Positions 48,144-57,384 of a DNA stretch of 64,000 nt are shown here, in pieces. The first letter of the stretch is position 1, and the number at the start of each line of letters is the position of its first letter. The notes below the pieces were generated by a model. That model was not told the origin of the DNA, made no database searches, and saw nothing but the letters and a program-made list of their open reading frames with translations. Source of the stretch: Arthrobacter sp. zg-Y820 (GTDB lineage: Bacteria; Actinomycetota; Actinomycetes; Actinomycetales; Micrococcaceae); NCBI RefSeq assembly GCF_030142155.1, contig NZ_CP126247.1, forward strand, positions 558,001 to 622,000, read 5' to 3'. The position numbers and the translations under genes are program-made.

Positions 48144-49748
48144 ATGAGCACAACTTCTGAAAGCACCGGTTTCCTCCGGAACGCTAGCCGGCGCGATTTT
48201 CTACGCATTGCCGGTGTCCTGGGCACCGCTTCAGCTTTTGCCGGCTCCCTGGCTGCCTGCAGCCCGGGCGGCGCTCCCGCGGCCACCGGCACCGGCGCCG
48301 TTGCCGCAGACTCCATCGAGGCCGGAATCTCCTATTCCCTGTCCACCGGCTTTGACCCGATGGCTGCTACCGGCGCGACGCCGGTGGCAGCGAACCTGCA
48401 CATCTTCGAAGGCCTGACCGAGCTGCACCCGGCCACCCGGGAGCCTTACCTGGCGCTGGCAGCAGCGGAGCCGGAGAAGCTCAACGAGACCACGTACCGG
48501 GTGACGCTCCGCGAAGGAGCGACCTTCCACAACGGCGCTCCCGTCACCGTCGACGACGTCGTTTTCTCCTTTGAACGCGTGCTCGATCCGGCCAACAAGT
48601 CCCTGTTTGCCGGCTTCATCCCCTTCATCGCCTCCGTCACCGCCGACGGCGACGCAGTGAAGTTCACGCTGAAGTACCCCTTCGCCGAATTCTCCCCGCG
48701 CATCTCCGTGGTCAAGATTGTTCCCAAGGCGCTGGCCTCGGACACGGCCACCTTCGACCTGGCACCGGTAGGCAGCGGCCCGTACAAGTTTGTCTCGGCG
48801 GTCAAGGAAGACCGCATTGTCTTCAAGAAGTTCGAGGAATACAACGGCTCCTATCCGGCCAAGGTCACCGACATGACCTGGCTGCTGCTGGCGGATCCGG
48901 CGGCCCGCGTGGCCTCGGTCCCGTCCCGGACCCAGGCCATCGAGGACATCCCCTACCTGGACGTGGACCAGCTGAAGGCCAAGCTCGACGTGGAGTCGGT
49001 GCAGTCCTTCGGGCTGCTCTTCCTCATGTTCAACTGCGTGTCGGAGAAGTTTGCCGACAAGCGGGTGCGGCAGGCCCTGCACTACGCCACGAACACCGAG
49101 GACATCATCAAGAAGGCGCTGCTGGGCAACGCCGCCGCCGCGACCTCCTACTTCCAGAAGGGCCATCCCTCCTACACCGAGGCCGGCACCGTCTACGGCT
49201 ATGACCCGGAGAAGGCCAAGGCACTGCTGAAGGAAGCCGGCGTCGAAAACCTGACCCTGACGCTGACCTCCACCGACGCCGGCTGGGTCACCCGGGTGAC
49301 CCCGCTGATCAAGGAAAACTGGGACGCCATCGGCATCACCACCACGCTGGAGCCGCTGCAGTCGGCAGCGGTCTACGCCCCGGAAAAGGTGGGCGGATTG
49401 AACTTCGACGTTCTGATCGCCCCGGGCGACCCCTCGGTCTTCGGCAACGACGGCGACCTGCTGCTGAGCTGGTTCTTCCGCGGCGACACCTGGGCGAAGA
49501 ACCGCATGGCCTGGTCCGGCACACCGGAGTTCGCTGACATCACGGCCAAGCTGGACGAAGCGGTGAAGCTGGATCCGGCCGCGGCGAAGAAGCTGCACGC
49601 AGCCGTCGTCGACATCGTTGCCGAAGAGGCACCGCTGTACCCGCTGTTCCACCGGCAGCTTCCCACCGCCTGGGACAGCGGCACCCTCGACGGCTTCCAG
49701 CCGCTTCCGACCACCGGTCTTTCCTTCGTAGGCGTAGGCCGGAAGTAA
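48144..49748 (+). CDS. ABC substrate-binding protein, proposed sialic acid importer (Tat lipoprotein)
   Basis: 534-residue family 5 (DppA/OppA) binding protein. The N-terminus has a twin-arginine motif (SRRDFLRIAG, residues 15-24) and a lipobox (SLAAC, Cys39). The mature part has the family opening FDPMAATGATPVAANLHIFE and the VTVDDVVFSFERVLDP region. The ATG at 48144 is preferred over a TTG one codon earlier. In this cluster it fits the SatA-type binding protein for Neu5Ac; a peptide ligand is the default alternative. Confidence 0.88.
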   Translation: MSTTSESTGFLRNASRRDFLRIAGVLGTASAFAGSLAACSPGGAPAATGTGAVAADSIEAGISYSLSTGFDPMAATGATPVAANLHIFEGLTELHPATREPYLALAAAEPEKLNETTYRVTLREGATFHNGAPVTVDDVVFSFERVLDPANKSLFAGFIPFIASVTADGDAVKFTLKYPFAEFSPRISVVKIVPKALASDTATFDLAPVGSGPYKFVSAVKEDRIVFKKFEEYNGSYPAKVTDMTWLLLADPAARVASVPSRTQAIEDIPYLDVDQLKAKLDVESVQSFGLLFLMFNCVSEKFADKRVRQALHYATNTEDIIKKALLGNAAAATSYFQKGHPSYTEAGTVYGYDPEKAKALLKEAGVENLTLTLTSTDAGWVTRVTPLIKENWDAIGITTTLEPLQSAAVYAPEKVGGLNFDVLIAPGDPSVFGNDGDLLLSWFFRGDTWAKNRMAWSGTPEFADITAKLDEAVKLDPAAAKKLHAAVVDIVAEEAPLYPLFHRQLPTAWDSGTLDGFQPLPTTGLSFVGVGRK

Positions 49749-49758
49749 GACCCCGGCC

Positions 49759-49803
49759 TGACGGAGGAGGGGAAATCCCCCAAGACCGCACCCTCCTCCG
49801 TCA
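49759..49803 (+). other. Intercistronic stem-loop after the binding protein gene
   Basis: Perfect 13 bp stem TGACGGAGGAGGG / CCCTCCTCCGTCA with a 19-base loop, 10 bases after the stop. No T-run: likely a processing or partial attenuation site that keeps binding protein mRNA more abundant than permease mRNA. Confidence 0.7.
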
Positions 49804-49836
49804 AGCCGGCCCCCGCACCACTTGGAGAAATAAAAC

Positions 49837-50796
49837 ATGGCAACACTATTGCGCCTGCTGGGCCGCAGGCTGGCAGCCCTGCCATTCATGCTGCTTGGCG
49901 TGACCATCATGGTCTTTATCGTCCTGTCGGTGATCCCGGCAGACCGTGCCACAGCCGTCCTCGGCGAAAACGCCAGTGAAGAGGCCAAGGAGGCCTTCCG
50001 CGAGGACCGCGGCCTGAATGACTCCCTGCTGGTGCAGTTCCTGCGCTACCTGGGCGGCGTGGTGCGGCTGGACTTCGGCTTCACCAACCCGCCGGAGGAA
50101 TCGGTGGCCTCCAAAATTGCCTCCGCGTTCCCGGTCACCCTGCAGCTGACCCTGCTGGGCATCCTGCTGGCCGTGTTCCTGGCCCTGGTCCTCGGCGTCA
50201 CCAGCGCCCTGTACCGGGACCGCTGGCCGGACCAGGCCATCCGTGTCTTCTCCATCGCCGCGATTGCCACGCCGTCCTTCTGGCTGGCCATCCTGCTCAT
50301 TCAGTGGTTTGCACTGCCCGCCGGCTCCATCTTCCCCACCGGCGGCCTGGACTGGGCCGAACAATACGGCTTTGTCGGCTGGATGTACTCCATGGCGCTC
50401 CCAGCCCTCGCGCTGGGCCTGCCGGTCTCCGCCTCCCTGATCCGCGTGGTGCGCACCTCGATGGTCGAGGAGCTGGACCGCGACTATGTCCGCACCGCCA
50501 TCGGCAACGGTGTTCCGTACCGGACCGTGGTCGCCCGGAACGTGCTGCGCAACGCCCTGGTGACCCCGGTGACCGTCCTGGGCCTGCGCATCGGCTACCT
50601 GCTCGGCGGCGCCGTGGTGATCGAGAAAATCTTCAACCTCAACGGCATGGGTGACCTGATCATCGTCGGGCTGAACACCTCGGACACCAACCTCGTCCAG
50701 GGCGCCGTGCTGACCATCGCCGTGGCCTTCGTCGTCGTCAACATCCTGGTGGATGTCCTCTACGTACTCATCAATCCCCGGATCCGGACGGTATAA
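49837..50796 (+). CDS. ABC transporter permease (DppB type)
   Basis: 319-residue permease with six predicted membrane segments. RTAIGNGVPYRTVVARNVLR and NALVTPVTVLGLRIGYLLGG form the ATPase-contact loop and following helix; the N-terminal LLGRRLAALPFMLLGVTIMV anchors the first helix. TTGGAGAAATAAAAC lies before the ATG. Forms the channel with the fused protein downstream. Confidence 0.92.
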   Translation: MATLLRLLGRRLAALPFMLLGVTIMVFIVLSVIPADRATAVLGENASEEAKEAFREDRGLNDSLLVQFLRYLGGVVRLDFGFTNPPEESVASKIASAFPVTLQLTLLGILLAVFLALVLGVTSALYRDRWPDQAIRVFSIAAIATPSFWLAILLIQWFALPAGSIFPTGGLDWAEQYGFVGWMYSMALPALALGLPVSASLIRVVRTSMVEELDRDYVRTAIGNGVPYRTVVARNVLRNALVTPVTVLGLRIGYLLGGAVVIEKIFNLNGMGDLIIVGLNTSDTNLVQGAVLTIAVAFVVVNILVDVLYVLINPRIRTV

Positions 50797-50799
50797 GAC

Positions 50800-52938
50800 A
50801 TGCGCAACGGACTCGCTGAACGGCTCGCCACTTCGGGCGCCCGCTTCACCTCCCTGAACCTCAGCTCCAAACTCGCCCTGGGCTTCCTGGTCCTGGTGGC
50901 GTTCATCGCCGTCACCGGACCCTGGCTCGCCCCGTTCGGCGAAAACGAATCCTCCGCCCCGGTGCTTCCGCCCGGCGGCGAGCATCTGATGGGCACCGAC
51001 GGTTCCAGCTACGACGTCTTCTCCCGGCTGCTCTACGGCGCCCGGGTTTCGGCCGCCATCGGCCTGGGCTCGGTGATCGTCGCCGTCGTCCTCGGAGCCA
51101 TCCTCGGCGCCCTGGCCGCGACCTCCCGCAAATGGGTCAACGAGGGCATCATGCGGGTGCTGGACATCATGATGGCGTTTCCGGGCATTGCCCTGGCCGC
51201 CGCCCTGCTCTTCGCGCTCAAGGACCATTCGGTCGCGCTCTTCGGCTCCACCGTTCCGGTGATCATCTTCGCCATCGCGATCGTGTACACGCCGCAGCTG
51301 GCCCGGGTGGTCCGCGCCAACGTGCTGGCCCAGTACGGCGAGGACTACGTCCGCGCCGAACGCGTCATCGGCGCCGGCCGGCTGTTCATCCTCACCAAGC
51401 ACGTGGTCCGCAACACCGCGGCCCCCGTGCTGGTCTTCGCCACCGTCATGGTGGCCGACGCGATCATCCTCGAAGCCTCGCTGTCCTTCCTCGGTGCCGG
51501 CGTCCAGCCGCCCTCCGCCTCGTGGGGCAACGTGATGGCCGACGGCCGCAACGTGGTCTTCAGCGGCGCCTGGTGGCCGACGACGTTTGGCGGCATCGCC
51601 ATCCTGCTCACCGTCCTGGCGCTCAACATCCTGGCCGAAGGCCTCACCGACGCCATGGTCAATCCGCGCCCGCGCCGTGCTGCCCCGGTGAAGGAGGCCC
51701 TGGCGAAGGAAAGCACAGTCAAGGTTGCCGTTCCCGCACCGGCCGGCGCCGCCGTCGTTCCCGCCCCGCCGACAGCAGCCGCCGGTACGGTAGTGGACGA
51801 CGACGCCGCTCCCGCCGCCGTCGGCACCCGCATCAACCAGCCCGGTTCGCTGGCTGCCCTGGCCGCGGAGCTGCAGCTGCTGGCCGCCGTGGAGGAGCAG
51901 CGCACCGACCGGCTGCCCGCCGTGCCGGCCGAAGCGCCGGTGATCCTGGAGGTCCGCGACCTCTCCATCCGGTTCCCGGGCCGCTACGGCGACACCGCCA
52001 TTGTGGACCGCGTCAGCTTCACCGTCCGCGAGGGCGAAACCATGGGCCTGGTGGGGGAGTCCGGCTGCGGAAAGTCGATCACCTCGCTGGCCATCATGGG
52101 CCTGCTGCCGCCCACGGCGGTGCTGTCCGGTTCCATCACCTTCCAGGGCAAGGAACTGCTGACCAACGACAAGCGCGAACGCGACCAGCGCTACCGCGGA
52201 CTGCGCGGCGACCAGATTGCCATGGTCTACCAGGACGCGCTGAGCTCACTCAACCCGTCCATGCTGATCAAGGACCAGCTGCTGCAGCTGACCCGCCGCA
52301 ACGGGCGCAAGTCTCCGAGCGAGCTGCTGGAAATGGTCAAGCTGGATCCGGACCGCACACTCAAGAGCTACCCGCACGAGCTCTCCGGCGGACAGCGCCA
52401 GCGTGTGCTCGTCGCCATGGCGCTCTCCCGCTCGCCGAAGATCATCGTCGCCGACGAACCCACCACCGCGCTGGACGTCACCGTCCAGAAACAGGTGGTG
52501 GACCTGCTCAACGAACTGCGCGAGGAACTCGGCTTTGCCATGGTCTTCGTCAGCCACGACCTGGCCCTGGTGGCCTCCCTGGCGCACCGGATTACCGTCA
52601 TGTACGCCGGACAGGTGGTGGAATCGGCCGGCGCCTCCGAGCTGATGCGCAATCCGCAGCACGAATACACCCGCGGGCTGCTCGGCGCCGTGCTCTCGAT
52701 CGAATCCGACGCCAACCGGCTGCACCAGATCCAGGGGACCGTGCCCTCGCCGCGCGAGTTCGCGGCCGGTGACCGCTTTGCCGAGCGGTCCCTGCGCCCG
52801 GACGCCGATCCGGACCAGATCCTGTCCTTTGTCCGGGTGGGCGCCGGGGAGCACTACTGGGCCAGCCACCTGACAGGGCGCCAAAACGACGACGGCGCCG
52901 CCCTGGCCTCCGTTAGCACCACCGAAGGACAAGCATGA
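50800..52938 (+). CDS. Fused ABC permease (DppC) and ATPase (DppD)
   Basis: 712-residue fusion. Residues 1 to about 290 are a DppC-type permease (AERVIGAGRLFILTKHVVRN contact loop; ILEASLSFLGAGVQPPSASW). An Ala/Pro/Val-rich linker (about 290-385) joins an OppD-like ATPase with Walker [10 protein letters not shown] (about 417-425), Walker B IIVADEPTTALDV and signature [15 protein letters not shown]. The OppD-typical C-terminal extension (oligo_HPY) is short. Such permease-ATPase fusions recur in actinobacterial dipeptide-type importers. Partners: DppB, DppF and the Tat lipoprotein. Confidence 0.9.
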   Translation: MRNGLAERLATSGARFTSLNLSSKLALGFLVLVAFIAVTGPWLAPFGENESSAPVLPPGGEHLMGTDGSSYDVFSRLLYGARVSAAIGLGSVIVAVVLGAILGALAATSRKWVNEGIMRVLDIMMAFPGIALAAALLFALKDHSVALFGSTVPVIIFAIAIVYTPQLARVVRANVLAQYGEDYVRAERVIGAGRLFILTKHVVRNTAAPVLVFATVMVADAIILEASLSFLGAGVQPPSASWGNVMADGRNVVFSGAWWPTTFGGIAILLTVLALNILAEGLTDAMVNPRPRRAAPVKEALAKESTVKVAVPAPAGAAVVPAPPTAAAGTVVDDDAAPAAVGTRINQPGSLAALAAELQLLAAVEEQRTDRLPAVPAEAPVILEVRDLSIRFPGRYGDTAIVDRVSFTVREGETMGLVGESGCGKSITSLAIMGLLPPTAVLSGSITFQGKELLTNDKRERDQRYRGLRGDQIAMVYQDALSSLNPSMLIKDQLLQLTRRNGRKSPSELLEMVKLDPDRTLKSYPHELSGGQRQRVLVAMALSRSPKIIVADEPTTALDVTVQKQVVDLLNELREELGFAMVFVSHDLALVASLAHRITVMYAGQVVESAGASELMRNPQHEYTRGLLGAVLSIESDANRLHQIQGTVPSPREFAAGDRFAERSLRPDADPDQILSFVRVGAGEHYWASHLTGRQNDDGAALASVSTTEGQA

Positions 52939-53750
52939 GCACCGAGACGTCCACCGATAACACTCCGGTCCTGGAACTGCGCGGACTGAAGGTTCACCAC
53001 CGCACCCGCACCGGCTCCATCTTCCGCCCCAACATCGTCAAGGCGGTCGACGGCGTGGACTTCACCGTCCGGCGCGGTGAGACCGTGGGCGTGGTGGGGG
53101 AGTCCGGCTGCGGCAAGTCCACCCTGGCCTCGGTCCTGGTGGGGTTGCAGGAACCCACCGCCGGGCAGGTCCTGTTCCACGGGAAACGGATCAGCATCCG
53201 CCGCGCCGCGGACCGCAAGCGCTTCGGCCAGGACGTCGCCGTCGTCTTCCAGGATCCGTCCACCGCACTGAACCCGCGGATGACCATCCAGGACATCCTC
53301 ACCGATCCGCTGCAGGTCCACGGCATCGGCGACGCCCGCTCCCGGGCCGCCAAGGTCAAGGACCTGCTGGCCCTGGTGGGGCTGCCCTACACCGCCGCCG
53401 AAGTGACCCCGCACCAGGTCTCCGGCGGCCAGCGCCAGCGCGTGGCCATCGCCCGCGCCCTGGCCCTGGATCCCGCCGTCATCGTGGCCGACGAACCCAC
53501 GTCGGCCCTCGACGTCTCGGTCCGGGCGCAGGTGCTGAACCTGCTCGCTGACCTGAAGCGGGAACTCAACCTGGGCATGGTCTTCATCTCGCACGACATC
53601 CAGACCGTCCGCTACGTCTCCGACCGCATCTGCGTCATGTACTACGGCCGGATCGTCGAAGAAGGACCGGCCGAGCAGATCTTCGCCAACCCGGCCGACG
53701 ACTACACCCGCAAGCTCCTGGGCGCCGCGCCCAGCCTGCTGCACCCCTGA
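52935..53750 (+). CDS. ABC transporter ATP-binding protein (DppF type)
   Basis: 271-residue ATPase with Walker [10 protein letters not shown] (about 54-62), Q-loop [16 protein letters not shown], signature [15 protein letters not shown] and Walker [18 protein letters not shown] overlaps the fusion's stop as ATGA. Second ATPase of the importer. Confidence 0.93.
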   Translation: MSTETSTDNTPVLELRGLKVHHRTRTGSIFRPNIVKAVDGVDFTVRRGETVGVVGESGCGKSTLASVLVGLQEPTAGQVLFHGKRISIRRAADRKRFGQDVAVVFQDPSTALNPRMTIQDILTDPLQVHGIGDARSRAAKVKDLLALVGLPYTAAEVTPHQVSGGQRQRVAIARALALDPAVIVADEPTSALDVSVRAQVLNLLADLKRELNLGMVFISHDIQTVRYVSDRICVMYYGRIVEEGPAEQIFANPADDYTRKLLGAAPSLLHP

Positions 53751-53821
53751 TTTCCACCCGCTTCACCCGTCTCATGATTCGTTCCACCGCACCAACCACC
53801 ACCAGCACTTTGGAGATATCT

Positions 53822-54754
53822 GTGGCCTCTCAGCCCATCCGCCAGTTCACCGGCGTCATTCCCCCCGTCGTCACCCCGCGTTCCGCCGACGGCAGCATCG
53901 ACACCCACTCCCTGACCCGGGTGACCAAGCACCTGCTCGAAGGCGGCGTGCACGGCCTGTTCGTCCTCGGCTCCTCCGCCGAAGTGCCGTACCTGACCAA
54001 TGACGAGCGCGACCTGGTGGTCACCACCATCGCCGGCGTCAACGCAGGACAGGTGCCGCTGATCGTCGGTGCCTCCGAGCAGACCACCAACCGCGTCATC
54101 GAGGAAGGCCGGAAGATGATCGGCCTCGGCGCCGACGCCCTCGTGGTCACCTCGCCGTTCTACGCGCTGACCGACGCGAAGGAAACGGACACCCACTTCC
54201 GCAGCATCCACGCCGCCCTGGACGTGCCGCTGTTCGCCTACGACGTGCCGGTCCGCACCAACTACAAGCTGCCGCTGGACCTGCTGATCCAGCTGGGCCG
54301 CGACCAGGTGATCGCCGGCGTCAAGGATTCCTCCGGTGACGACGTCTCCTTCCGCCAGCTCGTCCTGGCCGCCCGCGGCATCGACAACTTCTCCATCTTC
54401 ACCGGCCACGAAGTGGTCGTCGACGGCGCCCTGCTCGGCGGCGCCGACGGCGTTGTCCCCGGACTGGGCAACGTGGATCCGGCCGGCTACCGCCGGCTGT
54501 TCGACGCCGCCGCCAGCGGCGACTTTGCCAAGGCTGCCGCCGAACAGGACCGCCTGGCCGACGTTTTCAACATCGTCTACACGCCCACTCCGGGCCGCGT
54601 CTCCGGCGGAGCAGCCGGCCTGGGCGCCTTCAAGACGGCGCTCATGCTCATGGGCGTCATCGACACCAACCTCATGTCCGCACCGATGGTGAGCCTGAAC
54701 GACGCAGAAACAGCCGCCATCCGGACCATCCTTGAGCGCAACGGCCTGATGTAG
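53822..54754 (+). CDS. nanA: N-acetylneuraminate lyase (DapA/NanA family)
   Basis: 310-residue class I aldolase with Schiff-base Lys168 (AGVKDSSGD), Tyr140 (FAYDVP) and the GSSAEVP loop (50-56), a variant of the GS(T/S)GE loop. In this neighbourhood its reaction is almost certainly Neu5Ac to N-acetylmannosamine plus pyruvate, though the family also includes dihydrodipicolinate synthase. Start GTG 53822 with GGAG 7 nt upstream; an in-frame ATG at 53774 lacks a site. Kinase starts 2 nt after the stop. Confidence 0.88.
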   Translation: MASQPIRQFTGVIPPVVTPRSADGSIDTHSLTRVTKHLLEGGVHGLFVLGSSAEVPYLTNDERDLVVTTIAGVNAGQVPLIVGASEQTTNRVIEEGRKMIGLGADALVVTSPFYALTDAKETDTHFRSIHAALDVPLFAYDVPVRTNYKLPLDLLIQLGRDQVIAGVKDSSGDDVSFRQLVLAARGIDNFSIFTGHEVVVDGALLGGADGVVPGLGNVDPAGYRRLFDAAASGDFAKAAAEQDRLADVFNIVYTPTPGRVSGGAAGLGAFKTALMLMGVIDTNLMSAPMVSLNDAETAAIRTILERNGLM

Positions 54755-54756
54755 CC

Positions 54757-55791
54757 ATGCCCCTTGGCAAACCGATGCCTCCGGGCAGACGCTGCGTGAT
54801 CGGAGTGGACCTGGGCGGCACCAAGACCGCCGCCGGCATTGTCGACGACACCGGCATGCTCCATGCCACCGAGTTCCGGCCCACCCCGGCCACCGCCGGA
54901 GCGGCGGCGATCCTGGCCACCGCCGTCGGGCTTGTCAGCTCCCTGCTGGCCGCGGCCCGCGCTGCGGGGCTGGATCCGGTGGCGGTGGGCATCGGTTCGG
55001 CCGGCGTCATTGATGCCCGGGACGGATCGGTGGCTTCGGCCACCGATTCACTCACCGGCTGGGCCGGCACGCCGCTGGCGGCCCACTTGAGCGAACAGGC
55101 CGGACTGCCCGCGTACGCGGTCAACGATGTGCACGCCCACAACCTGGGCGAGCACTGGAAAGGCGCGTCCGCCGGATCCGCCTCCAGCCTGCTGGTGGCG
55201 GTGGGCACCGGCGTCGGCGGCTCCCTGATCCTGGCCGGCGAACCGCACCTGGGTGCGCGGGCAGTGGCCGGCCATGTGGGGCACCTGGCCTCGCCCCGCG
55301 CGTACGACGACGGCGGCCGCGCGCTGCCGTGCAGCTGCGGCCGGGCCGGGCACGTGGAAGCGATTGCCTCCGGGCCGTCCATCGCGCTGCTGTACCAGCG
55401 GCTGACCGGCGCTGCTGTCTCGGCCGGAACCGTCTCGGCTGAAACTGTCTCGGGACGGGACGTGGCCTCCCGGGCCGCCGCCGGTGACACCGTTGCCATG
55501 CGCGCGCTGGCGATCGGCGCCGCAGCGGCCGGGCAGGCGGTGGGCGGGCTTGCCAACGTGCTGGATCCGTCCATCGTGGTGATCGGCGGCGGCGTCACCG
55601 CAGCCGGGGACCTGTGGTGGACCCCGTTTCGGACCGCCCTGCGCGCCGAACTAATGGACCCGCTGGCCGGCCTGCCCGTGGTTCCGGCCGCCCTGGACTC
55701 CGGTGCCGCCCTGGTGGGCGCCGCCAAACTCGCCTTTGACCGCCTCGCCTCCGCTTCGACCGCACCACCACTGGAGAACTCCCATGCTTGA
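54757..55791 (+). CDS. nanK: ROK-family kinase, N-acetylmannosamine kinase
   Basis: 344-residue ROK protein with the ATP phosphate loop GVDLGGTKTAAGI (16-28), catalytic Asp in YAVNDVHAHNLGE, and the zinc motif ending in CSCGRAGHVEAI, where a His replaces the usual third Cys. Between nanA and nanE, so ManNAc is the likely substrate. Overlaps nanE by 8 nt. Confidence 0.88.
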   Translation: MPLGKPMPPGRRCVIGVDLGGTKTAAGIVDDTGMLHATEFRPTPATAGAAAILATAVGLVSSLLAAARAAGLDPVAVGIGSAGVIDARDGSVASATDSLTGWAGTPLAAHLSEQAGLPAYAVNDVHAHNLGEHWKGASAGSASSLLVAVGTGVGGSLILAGEPHLGARAVAGHVGHLASPRAYDDGGRALPCSCGRAGHVEAIASGPSIALLYQRLTGAAVSAGTVSAETVSGRDVASRAAAGDTVAMRALAIGAAAAGQAVGGLANVLDPSIVVIGGGVTAAGDLWWTPFRTALRAELMDPLAGLPVVPAALDSGAALVGAAKLAFDRLASASTAPPLENSHA

Positions 55792-56458
55792 CCTGAACAG
55801 CCTGCAGTCCCAGCTTGTCGTTTCCTGCCAGGCCTATCCGGGGGAGCCGCTGCGGGATCCGCGGACCATGGCGCAGATGGCGCAGGCCGCCGTCGCCGGC
55901 GGAGCCGTGGCGGTGCGCATCCAGGGCATCGAGGACCTGGAACAGACCCGCGTTGCGGTGGACGTGCCGGTGATCGGACTCTGGAAGGACGGCGCCGACG
56001 GCGTGTTCATCACTCCCACGCTGGAGCACGCACTGGCCTGCGTGGCCGCGGGTTCGGACATCGTGGCGATCGACGGCACCCGCCGGCCGCGGCCGGACGG
56101 GCGCAGCCTGGCGGAGACCATCGCTGCCCTGCACCAGCAGACCGATGCGCTGGTGATGGCCGACTGCGGCTCGGTCCCGGACGCGCAGGCCGCGGCCGAC
56201 GCCGGAGCGGACCTGATCGGCACCACGCTGGCCGGCTACACCGGCGAGCGGCCGAAGACCGTGGGCCCGGACCTGGAGCTGATCGCCGAGATCGCCGCCC
56301 TGGACCTGGGCCTGCCGCTGATCGCCGAGGGCCGCATCCACTCGCCCGGACAGGCCCGCGCCTGCCTGGACGCCGGAGCGTTCGCCGTCGTCGTCGGCAC
56401 CGCCATCACGCATCCCACCACCATCACCGGCTGGTTTGCCGACGCGCTGCTGTTCTGA
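55784..56458 (+). CDS. nanE: N-acetylmannosamine-6-phosphate 2-epimerase
   Basis: 224-residue TIM-barrel epimerase, ManNAc-6-P to GlcNAc-6-P. Motifs: LVVSCQAYPGEPLRDP at the N-terminus, VRIQGIEDL, catalytic Lys in VIGLWKDG, DIVAIDGTRRPRPDG and GTTLAGYTGERP, typical for NanE. ATG 55784 lies inside the end of the kinase gene. Its product feeds NagA and NagB from the divergent operon. Confidence 0.92.
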   Translation: MLDLNSLQSQLVVSCQAYPGEPLRDPRTMAQMAQAAVAGGAVAVRIQGIEDLEQTRVAVDVPVIGLWKDGADGVFITPTLEHALACVAAGSDIVAIDGTRRPRPDGRSLAETIAALHQQTDALVMADCGSVPDAQAAADAGADLIGTTLAGYTGERPKTVGPDLELIAEIAALDLGLPLIAEGRIHSPGQARACLDAGAFAVVVGTAITHPTTITGWFADALLF

Positions 56459-56531
56459 GTACTGCAGTCCCGAGCCTGACGTCTCCGGACCTATCCGGGA
56501 TCCTCGCCAACCGTCCCGAAAGGACACCGGT

Positions 56532-56819
56532 ATGAGACTTGAAGGCTGGCACCTGGTCATTTTGGTTCTTCTGGCCGTCTTGCTCTTCGGCGCGCCCAAA
56601 CTGCCCGGGCTGGCGCGGAGCGTGGGCCAATCGCTGCGTATTTTCCGCTCCGAGGTGCGGCAGCTGAAGGAGGAGAACCCGCCGGCGGGGAACCCGGCGG
56701 CTAATCCGGATCTGCCGCAGGAGGAGCATCCGGCGGCTGCATCGAAGCTTCCTCCGGCGGGTCCGGTAACGGTCGGCCGGCCGGTAACTTCCGTGCCGTT
56801 AGCGCAGCAGCCGTTGTAA
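56532..56819 (+). CDS. tatA: Twin-arginine translocase subunit TatA
   Basis: 95-residue Sec-independent translocase protein: a short N-terminal membrane helix (WHLVILVLLAVLLFG), the conserved FGxxKLP hinge (FGAPKLPGL), an amphipathic helix (ARSVGQSLRIFRSEV) and a Pro-rich tail. GAAAGGA lies upstream of the ATG. A stand-alone tatA paralogue, 73 nt after nanE, notable since the operon's binding protein carries a Tat signal. Confidence 0.9.
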   Translation: MRLEGWHLVILVLLAVLLFGAPKLPGLARSVGQSLRIFRSEVRQLKEENPPAGNPAANPDLPQEEHPAAASKLPPAGPVTVGRPVTSVPLAQQPL

Positions 56820-56853
56820 CAAAGAAGTTGTCACAGACGTCGCAGTGACAGAG

Positions 56854-56878
56854 CCGGACCGGCGGAATGCCGGTCCGG
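56854..56878 (+). terminator. Terminator after tatA
   Basis: 10 bp stem CCGGACCGGC / GCCGGTCCGG with GGAAT loop followed by TTCTGTTGTTTTC. Ends the nan/tat operon before the convergent VOC gene. Confidence 0.85.
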
Positions 56879-56928
56879 TTCTGTTGTTTTCAGTTCTGCG
56901 TATTCGGTTCCGCAGCTCCAGCAGCCGG

Positions 56929-57348
56929 TCAGGGCGTCGGCGTGCTGTGCGGAATCAGCGGCTGCTCGGCGCGGACCTTCATCTCCTGCACCGCCCAGCT
57001 GTTGCCGTCCGGATCAGCGAAGCCGAAGAACGTGCCGCCGTCGCGCGGGTCAATGACGGTGACTTCGCTGGCCTCCACGCCCCGGCCGACCAGTTCCTCC
57101 CGGGCCGCCCGGGCATCGGACACCACCAGCTGCATGCCGTGCATCGACCCGGGGGCCATCTGCTGCTGGGACGGCAGGTCCCCGATGACGATGGAGCAGC
57201 CCGACCCCGGCGGAGTCAGCTGCGCGAATTCCATCTGCTCAGCGACGGTGTGGTGGTCCAGGGTGAATCCGACCTGGTCGCGGTAAAAGGCGATCGACCG
57301 GTTCAAATCGCTGACCGGCAGGACCACGACTTCCAAGGTCCAATCCAT
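56929..57348 (-). CDS. VOC-superfamily (glyoxalase-like) protein
   Basis: 139-residue vicinal-oxygen-chelate fold protein: LEVVVLPVSDLNRSIAFYRD opens the first beta-alpha-beta unit and FFGFADPDGNSWAVQEMK closes the second with a metal-site Glu. Last gene of the arsR-AHSA1-AHSA1 group, 36 nt downstream. Substrate unknown; could be a small dioxygenase or resistance protein. Confidence 0.85.
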   Translation of the reverse strand: MDWTLEVVVLPVSDLNRSIAFYRDQVGFTLDHHTVAEQMEFAQLTPPGSGCSIVIGDLPSQQQMAPGSMHGMQLVVSDARAAREELVGRGVEASEVTVIDPRDGGTFFGFADPDGNSWAVQEMKVRAEQPLIPHSTPTP

Positions 57349-57384
57349 GATGCACCTGCTTTCTGCGTTGCGGTTGCTGTGTCG

